Source: CAYVQE01 sp964633205
Lineage (GTDB): Bacteria; Myxococcota; B64-G9
Length of the DNA: 36,315 bases
Direction: 5' to 3'
Assembly (NCBI GenBank): GCA_964633205.1
Contig: CAZWFN010000054.1
Span: 1-36,315, forward strand
The notes below the pieces were generated by a model. That model did not search any database. It was not told the DNA's origin and was given only the letters and a program-made list of their open reading frames with translations. Positions within the stretch are counted from its first letter, which is position 1. Each line of letters starts with the position of its first letter. Shown piece by piece: positions 7,534-14,245 of this stretch. The position numbers and the translations under genes were made by a program.

Positions 7534-8094
7534 ATGAGAACCACGTTGACGATGTCGGTTTTGGCGGGTGCTTTGGTGGCCTGGATGGCCGCGGTCGGTC
7601 CGGGCTGCGGCCCGAGCACGGACGAGCAGGGTGTCGCGTCCCAGAACGTCGAGAGCCAGGCAGAGCCGCCCAGCGATGGCGCCGCGGGCGAGGGCGGCTG
7701 CCCCTGCGCCCAGGACGGCGAGTGCAGGCATGGTTGCAGCCACGGCGAGGACGGCGCCTGCAACTGCCCCGAAGGCGAGAACGGCTGCTCTTGCAAGAAG
7801 AACAAGAACGGCGAGTGCGATTGCGGCTGCAGCCACGGCGAGGACGGCGCCTGCAACTGCCCCGAAGGTGAGAACGGCTGCTCTTGCAAGAAGAACAAGA
7901 ACGGCGAGTGCGGTTGCGGCTGCAGCCACGGCGAAAACGGTGAATGCAGCTGCGCGAAGGGTGAAGGCGGGGCGCGCCAGCACGGCCTGCACCGGGCGGG
8001 AGGCTGTCCGCACGCCCGCCAGGGGCAGGCGGGTTGCCGCCACACCGGCCGCGGCCACCGCGGCTGCCCGCACGCGGCCGCAAGCCAGCCCTGA
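7534..8094 (+). CDS. Cys-rich repeat lipoprotein, metallothionein-like
   Basis: GGGAGG precedes ATG 7534. A signal peptide with the lipobox VGPGC (Cys25) is followed by a Ser/Glu-rich linker and then Cys-rich sequence: two near-identical 31-residue repeats (GCSHGEDGACNCPEGENG followed by CSCKKNKNGECDC) and a partial third. A His/Cys-rich tail ends it (GGCPHARQG, GCRHTG, GCPHAA). The mature protein has 24 Cys including the lipidated one, many as CxC, spaced with Gly, Glu, Asn and Lys as in metallothioneins. It lies 15 bases after the sensor gene, so it is likely part of the sigma operon. A membrane-anchored metal(loid)-binding role is inferred; I know no described family with this repeat. Confidence 0.8.
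   Translation: MRTTLTMSVLAGALVAWMAAVGPGCGPSTDEQGVASQNVESQAEPPSDGAAGEGGCPCAQDGECRHGCSHGEDGACNCPEGENGCSCKKNKNGECDCGCSHGEDGACNCPEGENGCSCKKNKNGECGCGCSHGENGECSCAKGEGGARQHGLHRAGGCPHARQGQAGCRHTGRGHRGCPHAAASQP
7732..7960 (+). repeat. 93-bp coding tandem repeat, two full copies and a partial third
   Basis: Copies span 7732-7824, 7825-7917 and part of 7918-7960. The first two are nearly identical in DNA as well as protein, which indicates recent in-frame duplication rather than old divergence. Each full unit adds eight cysteines. Confidence 0.88.
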
Positions 8095-8261
8095 CCGCCG
8101 TTGCTTTCCTGCTCGATCCGCCGCTGGCGGCGCTGTCGCTAGCCACGCCTCGACGCCCAGTCAGTCGAAGCGCCTGTACCCGACCGCTGGCAGCGGGCCG
8201 ACCGGCTCGTTCCAATGGCGCCATGGCTGTGGCTGGATCTGTCGAATCTGCCGATTTGGGC

Positions 8262-8306
8262 TTGACGCGACCCGCATAACCGGATAAACGAATATTTGAA
8301 TGTCGC
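8262..8306 (+). promoter_or_regulatory. ars operon promoter with AT-rich ArsR-type operator candidate
   Basis: TTGACG (8262-8267), 17 bases, then TAAACG (8285-8290). An AT-rich stretch (8274-8303, with ATAAACGAATATTTGAAT) overlaps the -10 in an otherwise GC-rich gap. It has imperfect dyad symmetry around AATATT, like the AT-rich operators used by ArsR repressors. Binding here by the adjacent ArsR would block the promoter. Confidence 0.5.
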
Positions 8307-8318
8307 TTGGAGGTGGCC

Positions 8319-8729
8319 GTGAGAGACGTCGCCCGATTCCTCAAGGTCCTCGCCGATGAGTCGCGGCTCAAGATGCTGTGGCTGCTGTTCAACCACCGGG
8401 AGCTGTGCGTCTGCGACATCATGGAGGCGCTCGGCATCACGCAGTCCAAGGCTTCGCGCCACCTGGCCACCCTGCGCCACGCGGGCCTGGTGGTGGATCG
8501 CAGGCAGGCGGCCTGGTCCTACTACTCGCTGCGCCCGGTCGATGACGAGCTGCGCCGTGCCGTGCTCGACACCCTGCGCCAGCAGCTGGCCGCTCACCCG
8601 GAGGCCGCCCAGGCACTCGCCGATCTGCAGGCCTGGCTGCAGCGCAAGGATCGCGACGCTGTGTGTGCGGCGGCCGGCGCGTGCGGCTCCGCCGGCGCGG
8701 CCGGGGGGCGCCCGGGAGGTGAGCGGTGA
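8319..8729 (+). CDS. arsR: ArsR-family arsenite-responsive repressor
   Basis: GTG 8319 is preferred because TTGGAGG (8307-8313) is its ribosome binding site; a TTG at 8307 would lie within that site. The winged-helix protein carries ELCVCDIMEALGITQSKASRHLATLRHAGLV: Cys30-Val-Cys32 is the As(III)-binding pair in helix 3 of classical ArsR, followed by the recognition helix. The C-terminal tail adds cysteines (AVCAAAGACG), which might supply a third thiol ligand. It is the first gene of the ars operon and overlaps acr3 by 4 bases (GTGA). It should repress its own operon until arsenite or antimonite binds. Confidence 0.93.
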   Translation: MRDVARFLKVLADESRLKMLWLLFNHRELCVCDIMEALGITQSKASRHLATLRHAGLVVDRRQAAWSYYSLRPVDDELRRAVLDTLRQQLAAHPEAAQALADLQAWLQRKDRDAVCAAAGACGSAGAAGGRPGGER

Positions 8730-9838
8730 GCGCTGACCGCATCGAGGCCGGCGACGGGGGCCGGCGCGGGGAGCCCGGCGTGGCCAAGCGCCTGTCCTTT
8801 CTCGATCGCTATCTGACCTTGTGGATCTTCCTCGCCATGGTGGTCGGCGTCGGTGGGGGCTACCTGGTCCCCGGCGTGGTGCCGTTCATCAACCAGTTCA
8901 ACGTCGGCACCACCAACATCCCGATCGCCATCGGGCTGATCTTGATGATGTATCCGCCGCTGGCCAAGGTGCGCTACGAGGAGATGGGCCGCGTCTTCCG
9001 CAACACCAAGGTGCTGGGGCTGTCGCTGGTGCAGAACTGGATCGTCGGGCCCATCTTGATGTTCGGCCTGGCTGTGCTCTTTTTGCACGACAAGCCCGAG
9101 TACATGGTGGGGCTGATCATGATCGGGCTGGCCCGCTGCATCGCCATGGTCATCGTCTGGAACGAGCTGGCCGAGGGCGACACCGAGTACTGCGCGGGCC
9201 TGGTCGCCTTCAACTCGATCTTCCAGGTGCTGCTCTACTCGGTCTACGCCTACGTCTTTCTCACCGTGCTGCCCACCTGGTTCGGGCTCGAGGGGGTCGC
9301 GGTCGACATCACCATGGGCGAGATCGCCGAGAGCGTCTTCATCTACCTCGGCATCCCGTTCATCGCCGGCATCATCACGCGCGTTTCGCTGATCAAGCTC
9401 AAGGGCAAGGACTGGTACCACGCCGAGTTCATCCCGAAGATCAGCCCCATCACGCTCATCGCGCTGCTGTTCACCATCGTGGTGATGTTCTCGCTCAAGG
9501 GCGAGACGATCATCGAGCTGCCGTTCGACGTGGTGCGCATCGCCGTGCCGCTGTTGGTCTACTTCGTGCTGATGTTCTTCATCTCCTTCTTCATGTCGAA
9601 GAAGGTCGGTGCGACCTACGGCCAGGCGACGACGCTGTCGTTCACGGCGGCCTCGAACAACTTCGAGCTGGCCATCGCGGTGGCGGTGGCCACCTTCGGC
9701 ATCGCCCACGGCGCGGCCTTCGCCGCGGTGATCGGGCCGCTGGTCGAGGTGCCCGTGCTCATCGGGCTGGTCAACGTCGCGCTGTGGCTCGGACGCAGGT
9801 ATTTCCGGAGAAGCTCCACCGGACCGCTGGCGGTGTGA
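8726..9838 (+). CDS. acr3: ACR3-type arsenite efflux permease
   Basis: The 370-residue protein has about ten hydrophobic segments and the ACR3 signatures PLAKVRYEEM, LARCIAMVIVWNELAEGD with the transport cysteine Cys138, and SFTAASNNFELAIAVAVATFG. ACR3 exports As(OH)3, driven by the proton gradient, across the inner membrane. GTG 8726 overlaps the arsR stop, and GGGAGG lies just before. The length and all motifs are normal for the family (bile-acid:sodium symporter superfamily). No arsenate reductase gene (arsC) is found in the window, so reduction of arsenate must be encoded elsewhere. Confidence 0.96.
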   Translation: MSADRIEAGDGGRRGEPGVAKRLSFLDRYLTLWIFLAMVVGVGGGYLVPGVVPFINQFNVGTTNIPIAIGLILMMYPPLAKVRYEEMGRVFRNTKVLGLSLVQNWIVGPILMFGLAVLFLHDKPEYMVGLIMIGLARCIAMVIVWNELAEGDTEYCAGLVAFNSIFQVLLYSVYAYVFLTVLPTWFGLEGVAVDITMGEIAESVFIYLGIPFIAGIITRVSLIKLKGKDWYHAEFIPKISPITLIALLFTIVVMFSLKGETIIELPFDVVRIAVPLLVYFVLMFFISFFMSKKVGATYGQATTLSFTAASNNFELAIAVAVATFGIAHGAAFAAVIGPLVEVPVLIGLVNVALWLGRRYFRRSSTGPLAV

Positions 9839-9859
9839 GCCTGCAGAGGAGCGTGAGAC

Positions 9860-10024
9860 GTGCGTCGAATGCGTGGATCATCGCTGGACAAGCCGAAGGT
9901 GCAGCGGCTCATCTCGCGCGACGGGGCGCCGACCGTTTCGACCCAGGCGATCGTGGAGGAGGTTTTTGGTTCGGCATCGCCAACGTGGCCGCGTTGCCAC
10001 CCGTTCGCTGGAGTCGGTCGATGA
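9860..10024 (+). CDS. Small ORF of 54 aa, coupled to the permease gene
   Basis: GTG 9860 (ATG at 9869 is an alternative) opens a 54-residue frame, including LDKPKVQRLISRDGAPTVST, QAIVEEVFGSASPTW and a single Cys in PRCHPF. AGGAG lies 9 bases before the GTG. Its stop overlaps the permease start as ATGA (10021-10024), the same coupling seen at other joints of this operon. This is the main support for it being real. It has no signal peptide or membrane segment and no recognised family. It may be a small cytoplasmic partner, or only a leader that couples translation. Confidence 0.45.
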   Translation: MRRMRGSSLDKPKVQRLISRDGAPTVSTQAIVEEVFGSASPTWPRCHPFAGVGR

Positions 10025-11193
10025 AGGAGCGCACCAAGCTCGCGCTGATGCTGGTCGTGTTCGCGGCCTGCTGGTTCTTGCCCACCGGCAGCGAGCGGTT
10101 CTGGGGTGCCCTGCAGGAGAGCCTGGAGCTGGTGAAGTGGTATGCGCGCGAGCACGTGCTGTTGTGCCTGGTGCCGGCCTTCTTCATCGCCGGCGCCATC
10201 AGCGTGTTCGTCAGCCAGGGTGCGGTGATGCGGTACCTGGGGCCGCTGGCGAAAAAAACCATCGCCTACCCGGTGGCCTCCGTGTCCGGCTCCATCCTGG
10301 CGGTCTGCTCCTGCACCGTCCTGCCGCTTTTCGCCAGCATCCACAAGCGCGGCGCCGGGCTCGGGCCGGCCACGGCCTTTCTCTACTCGGGCCCGGCGAT
10401 CAACGTATTGGCCATCATCCTCACCGCCCGCATCCTCGGCCCCGAACTCGGCCTCGCCCGCGCCGTGGGGGCGATCGTCTTCGCGGTCGTCATCGGCCTG
10501 CTGATGCACCTGGTCTTTCGCAAAGAGGAGACCGCCCGGCAGGCCGAGGGCCCGCTGGTGATGCCGGAGGAGGAGAAGGGCCGCGCCCTGTGGCAGGACG
10601 GCCTCTACTTCGCGGCCCTGGTCGGCATCCTGGTCTTCGCCAACTGGGGCCGGCCGGCGGCCGGGGATGACGGGGTGTGGGCGCTCATTTACTCGGCGAA
10701 GTGGATCGTGACCGGCGCATTCGGGGTGCTGCTCGTGGGCACCCTCGTCGCCTGGTTCAAAAAGGACGAGCTGTCGCTGTGGGTCGATTCGAGCTGGACC
10801 TTCACCAAGCAGATCATGCCGCTGTTGCTCATGGGTGTGCTGGTGGCCGGGTTCCTGCTCGGCGGGCCCGGAGGCGGCCGCGGCATCATCCCGAACGAGT
10901 GGGTCAGCTCCCTGGTCGGCGGCAACTCGCTGCAGGCCAACTTCTTCGCCTCGGTCGTCGGCGCCTTCATGTACTTCGCCACGCTGACCGAGGTGCCGAT
11001 CCTGGAAGGCTTGATCGGCTCGGGCATGGGCCAGGGGCCGGCTCTGGCATTGCTGCTGGCCGGCCCGGCCCTGTCGCTGCCCAACATGCTGGTCATCCGC
11101 AGCGTGATGGGTACCAAAAAGACCCTGGTGTTCATCGGCCTGGTCATCGTGATGTCGACCGCCGCCGGCATGGCGTACGGCTCGTTTTTCTGA
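10021..11193 (+). CDS. ArsP/DUF318-type permease (COG0701)
   Basis: A 390-residue membrane protein with two hydrophobic halves. The first has SILAVCSCTVLPLFASIHKRGAGLGPATAFLYSGPAINVLAIIL, the hallmark of the permease family that includes ArsP, the exporter of trivalent organoarsenicals; Cys96 and Cys98 form its CxC. The second half repeats the fold (TEVPILEGLIGSGMGQGPALALLLAGPALSLPNMLVI). The start at ATG 10021 is coupled to the preceding small ORF. Relatives in ars operons next to a small thioredoxin are common, and the substrate there is often unproven, so organoarsenical export is a family-based guess. Confidence 0.88.
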   Translation: MKERTKLALMLVVFAACWFLPTGSERFWGALQESLELVKWYAREHVLLCLVPAFFIAGAISVFVSQGAVMRYLGPLAKKTIAYPVASVSGSILAVCSCTVLPLFASIHKRGAGLGPATAFLYSGPAINVLAIILTARILGPELGLARAVGAIVFAVVIGLLMHLVFRKEETARQAEGPLVMPEEEKGRALWQDGLYFAALVGILVFANWGRPAAGDDGVWALIYSAKWIVTGAFGVLLVGTLVAWFKKDELSLWVDSSWTFTKQIMPLLLMGVLVAGFLLGGPGGGRGIIPNEWVSSLVGGNSLQANFFASVVGAFMYFATLTEVPILEGLIGSGMGQGPALALLLAGPALSLPNMLVIRSVMGTKKTLVFIGLVIVMSTAAGMAYGSFF

Positions 11194-11254
11194 GGAATCC
11201 GGATTGCAAACGAGGAGTCGGCATCGCCGTCGATGCCGGCGAGGGAGGTAGGAC

Positions 11255-11509
11255 ATGAAGATCAAGGTGCTGGGCACCGGGTGCCCGAAGTGCAAAAAGG
11301 TCTACGCCGAGGCCGAGAAGGCGGTCGCCGCCTCGGGCGTCGCCGCCGAGGTCGAGAAGGTCGAGGAGATCGACGAGATCATGAAGTACGGGGTCATGAT
11401 GACGCCGGCGCTGGTCATCGACGAGGAGGTCAAGGCGAGCGGGCGCATCACCAAGGCCGCTGAGATCGCCGGCTGGATCACGACGGCCGCCGCGGAAGCC
11501 GATTCGTGA
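11255..11509 (+). CDS. Small thioredoxin-fold redox protein, 84 aa
   Basis: MKIKVLGTGCPKCKKVY places the redox CxxC (Cys10, Cys13) near the N-terminus, and GVMMTPALVIDEEVKASGR contains the thioredoxin cis-Pro. Its size fits the small archaeal-type thioredoxins (redox-active disulfide protein 2 family) that often follow COG0701 permeases. GGGAGG lies 11 bases before ATG 11255. With no signal peptide it should work in the cytoplasm, perhaps reducing CcdA or supplying thiols for arsenic handling. Confidence 0.9.
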   Translation: MKIKVLGTGCPKCKKVYAEAEKAVAASGVAAEVEKVEEIDEIMKYGVMMTPALVIDEEVKASGRITKAAEIAGWITTAAAEADS

Positions 11510-11636
11510 ACGACGCGCCGGCAAGCTGCCGCTCGACTGGAACGCCGGCGTTCGCACTCCGCGGCACCGGTCGCGCGGTCACAGCGCGGCCCGCGGCTGC
11601 CCGCGCCCCGGCCGGGTGGCGGCTGGAGGAAGCTGC

Positions 11637-12344
11637 ATGCTCGATGGCATCCTAGACAACGCTGGCCAGTACATCCACACCAACCCCTGGCTGGCCCTGG
11701 TGGCGGTGTTCGCCGGTGGCGTGCTGACCGCTTCCAATCCCTGTGTGCTGGCGATGATCCCGTTGATGATGAGCTTCGTCGCCGGGCGCCGGGAGGACGG
11801 GGCCGGGGTGTTGCGCGCTTTCCTGTTCTCCCTGGTCTTCATCCTGGGGCTGGCGGTGACCTTCACCGCGCTCGGGATGGTGGCCGCGCTGGCCGGCAAG
11901 ATGTACGGCGACGTGTCGGGGATCTGGAACTGGATCGTCGCCGCGGTATGCGTCGTGATGGGTCTGCACCTGATGGGCGTGGTGAACATTCCCATTCCGT
12001 CGCTGGGCGGCAAGCTGCAGCCCAAGACCCGGGGGCTGCTCGGTTCCTTCTTGCTGGGGCTGCTGTTCGGGGTCGTGTCGGCCCCGTGCGCAGCTCCGAT
12101 CCTGGTGGTGCTGTTGACCTACCTGGCCGGTTCGGGCTCCTCGGTCGCATGGGGCGGCACGCTGCTGCTCGTCTATGCCCTTGGCCACAGCGTCCTGATC
12201 CTGATCGCCGGCACCTCCATGGGGGCGGCGAAAAAACTGATCGAAAACAAAAAGGCCACGCGCGTGCTGGAACTGCTGCGCAAGGGTGCCGGCGCGGCGA
12301 TCGTGCTGGTCGGGCTCTACTTCGCCTACAGGGGATTGAGATGA
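11637..12344 (+). CDS. CcdA/DsbD-like transmembrane thiol-electron carrier
   Basis: ATG 11637 is preferred over 11616 because GGAGG lies 8 bases before it. About six hydrophobic segments carry two conserved cysteines, Cys36 in SNPCVLAMIPLM and Cys151 in VSAPCAAPIL, the pair that passes electrons from cytoplasmic thioredoxin to the outside in CcdA and DsbD beta domains. It lies between a cytoplasmic thioredoxin and an exported CxC lipoprotein, the natural donor and acceptor. Its stop overlaps the next start as ATGA. No cytochrome c maturation genes are near, so the function is more likely redox support for the resistance operon. Confidence 0.92.
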   Translation: MLDGILDNAGQYIHTNPWLALVAVFAGGVLTASNPCVLAMIPLMMSFVAGRREDGAGVLRAFLFSLVFILGLAVTFTALGMVAALAGKMYGDVSGIWNWIVAAVCVVMGLHLMGVVNIPIPSLGGKLQPKTRGLLGSFLLGLLFGVVSAPCAAPILVVLLTYLAGSGSSVAWGGTLLLVYALGHSVLILIAGTSMGAAKKLIENKKATRVLELLRKGAGAAIVLVGLYFAYRGLR

Positions 12345-12811
12345 TGACGAAGATTTCGGGCATGTCTTTGGCGCTCACTTTGCTGCTCACCGTTGCCGCA
12401 ACAGGATGCGACAAGCCATCGAACGCTGAGTCGAAGCAGGCGCAGCAAGAGGCGTCGAGAGAAGCGGCGTCAAAAAATGCGGGAGCCGACGCGGTGGACA
12501 GCGCCCGGGACGCGCCGGTCACGCAGGTGGCCAAGGTCGTTTTCGTCGGCAAGAAGGATGCCTGCGACTGCACGCGCCGGGCCATCGCCGCCGGCTGGGC
12601 GGCGCTGGGCGAGGCGCTCGGCGAGCCGGCCGAACCGCCGGTCGAGCGGCTGCAAATCGACAGCGACGGCGCCGCGGTCGCGCCCTATCGCCAGCAGAAA
12701 GCGATGCTGGCGCTGCCGGCGATCTACTTCGTCGATCAGCAGGGCCAGGTGCTGGAGCTGCTGCAGGGTGAGGTGTCGGCGGATCAGGTCAACGCCGCTC
12801 TCGGTCGTTGA
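12341..12811 (+). CDS. Exported lipoprotein with thioredoxin-like domain and CxC
   Basis: The signal peptide ends in AATGC (Cys23), giving a lipoprotein. After a Glu/Ala-rich linker comes VAKVVFVGKKDACDCTRR, with Cys75 and Cys77 (CDC) where a thioredoxin would have its CxxC, and then LALPAIYFVDQQGQVLELLQGEV, a good match to the cis-Pro strand and last strands of the thioredoxin fold. A CxC active site is unusual and could suit metal transfer or isomerase chemistry. It is coupled to ccdA by ATGA, so CcdA probably keeps it reduced. Confidence 0.78.
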   Translation: MMTKISGMSLALTLLLTVAATGCDKPSNAESKQAQQEASREAASKNAGADAVDSARDAPVTQVAKVVFVGKKDACDCTRRAIAAGWAALGEALGEPAEPPVERLQIDSDGAAVAPYRQQKAMLALPAIYFVDQQGQVLELLQGEVSADQVNAALGR

Positions 12812-12825
12812 CGGCCGGCGGTGGC

Positions 12826-14040
12826 ATGGAAAGACAGCACGCCAATAGGATGCGCGGAATCGCCGTGGTCTCGCTCCTGCTGGCGGGGGTGACGGCTGTC
12901 GCGGTCGTGACGCGGCTGTGGCTGCTGACCGCCGTGCCCATTGGATTTCTGTTCGGTTTTTTTCTGGAACGGTCGGACCTGTGTGGCGCTTCGGCGTTCA
13001 GCGAAGTGGTCTTGATGCGCGACTGGCGGAAGCTGTTCGGGATCTGGGTCGTCATCGTCGTCAGCATGGTGGTCTTCGCCCTGGGCGATGCGCTGGGCTT
13101 GATTCGGCTGAATCCCAAGCCCCTGTTCTGGGCCGGCGCATTGATCGGGGGGGTCATCTTCGGCGCCGGTATCGTGTTGGCGGGCGGATGCATCAGCGGC
13201 GTCCTGTTCAAGGCCGGCCAGGGGAACGTGAGCTCGATGGCCGCGCTGGCCGGTGTGCCGCTGGGGATAGCGGGCGTGCTCTATGGTCCGCTCCACGAAG
13301 CCCACGTCCATTTGAAGACCCTGCTCGTCGCGGGGGCGGACGGCCAGGTCCCGACCTTGCCGCGTTTGACCGGTATCCCGTACTGGCTCCTCGCCCTGTT
13401 GTTTGCCGCGGTGACGCTCGTGCTGGCCATCGTCATTGCGCGAAGAAGGAATGCCAGCGCGGCGAGCAGATGCGGCAGCGGGAATCGACCCAAGGGCGGT
13501 TTGACGCTGGGGCGCGCCTGGAGGCCCTGGCAGTCGGGCATCGCCATCGGGCTGCTGGCGCTCGCCGCCTATGTGTCTTCTGCAGCAAGCGGGAGAAACT
13601 ATCCGCTGGGCACGGCCGAGGGTGTCGTGGGCCTCGCGCTGATGGCGGTGGACACACCGGACGAGGTGGTCTGGCAAGCGCCGCGGAAGGCCTCCGCCGG
13701 CGGCCGGGCAGCGGCAAAGGGCCCGTCTGCTGCGAGCGAGAGCCCGCGCAAGCGCGTGGTGTTGTGGATGGTGCTCCTGGCCGTGATGATGGTCGTCGGC
13801 TCGCACTGGTCTGCTCGCCTGCGCGGGAGTTTCAAGTTGCTCCCCAAGCCGCCGGACGAGACCATCATCGCATTTTTCGGCGGCGTCATGGTGGGTGCAG
13901 GCGCAGCACTCGGCAGCGGCTGCATCGTCGGACACATCATGAGCGGCGTGGCCTTGATGAGCATCGCCAGCATTTTGTTCTTCGCCGCTGTCCTGCTATC
14001 GAACTGGGTCACAACCAGGCTGTATCTGATGGGCCGCTGA
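12826..14040 (+). CDS. YeeE/YedE-family sulfur (thiosulfate) transporter-like protein
   Basis: A membrane protein of 404 residues with two inverted halves. The first has PIGFLFGFFLERSDLCGASAF and FGAGIVLAGGCISGVLFKAGQGN; the second has GGVMVGAGAALGSGCIVGHIMSG. The Cys in each Gly-rich motif matches the YeeE/TsuA family, which moves thiosulfate or other sulfane sulfur into the cell through a relay of cysteines. ATG 12826 is chosen; a TTG at 12808 would overlap the preceding stop and is possible. As last gene of the ars operon it may bring in reduced sulfur for thiol synthesis or arsenic thiolation. That link is inference. Confidence 0.87.
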   Translation: MERQHANRMRGIAVVSLLLAGVTAVAVVTRLWLLTAVPIGFLFGFFLERSDLCGASAFSEVVLMRDWRKLFGIWVVIVVSMVVFALGDALGLIRLNPKPLFWAGALIGGVIFGAGIVLAGGCISGVLFKAGQGNVSSMAALAGVPLGIAGVLYGPLHEAHVHLKTLLVAGADGQVPTLPRLTGIPYWLLALLFAAVTLVLAIVIARRRNASAASRCGSGNRPKGGLTLGRAWRPWQSGIAIGLLALAAYVSSAASGRNYPLGTAEGVVGLALMAVDTPDEVVWQAPRKASAGGRAAAKGPSAASESPRKRVVLWMVLLAVMMVVGSHWSARLRGSFKLLPKPPDETIIAFFGGVMVGAGAALGSGCIVGHIMSGVALMSIASILFFAAVLLSNWVTTRLYLMGR

Positions 14041-14172
14041 GCGACCGCTGGTCGTCGGCGGCTTCAGGTCTGCAGCAGGCTGCGCTCGGGCAGCCAACGG
14101 CTCGACCGCGACGTGTTCCTGATCACCTCTGCCCCGACCCATCCCGCCCGCTGCGCACCAGGCCATGAGAGC

Positions 14173-14238
14173 TGTCAACCAGTTGATATAATAGGCTTTA
14201 TTGACCAGTTTGACAATCCGAGATGATTCGCTCATTAT
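14173..14238 (+). promoter_or_regulatory. Promoter region of the AAA_14 gene with inverted repeat
   Basis: TTGACA (14210-14215), 17 bases, then CATTAT (14233-14238); ATG 14246 follows 7 bases later, so the mRNA would be leaderless or nearly so. A perfect TATAAT (14187-14192) lies upstream. TGTCAA (14173-14178) and TTGACA (14210-14215) form an inverted repeat, and CCAGTT occurs twice (14179-14184 and 14205-14210). The whole stretch is AT-rich against its surroundings. Confidence 0.5.
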
Positions 14239-14245
14239 TCAAGAC

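Noticed and set aside
7732..7960. Repeats in the Cys-rich gene considered as a CRISPR array
   Set aside because: Units are contiguous 93-bp in-frame coding repeats without spacers.
14042..14054. CGACC-GCT-GGTCG hairpin after the YeeE gene as operon terminator
   Set aside because: Only five base pairs and no T run; could be chance in GC-rich DNA.
13996..14235. Minus-strand ORF between the YeeE gene and the AAA_14 gene
   Set aside because: Overlaps the end of a sound gene and the promoter of another, with biased composition and no ribosome binding site.
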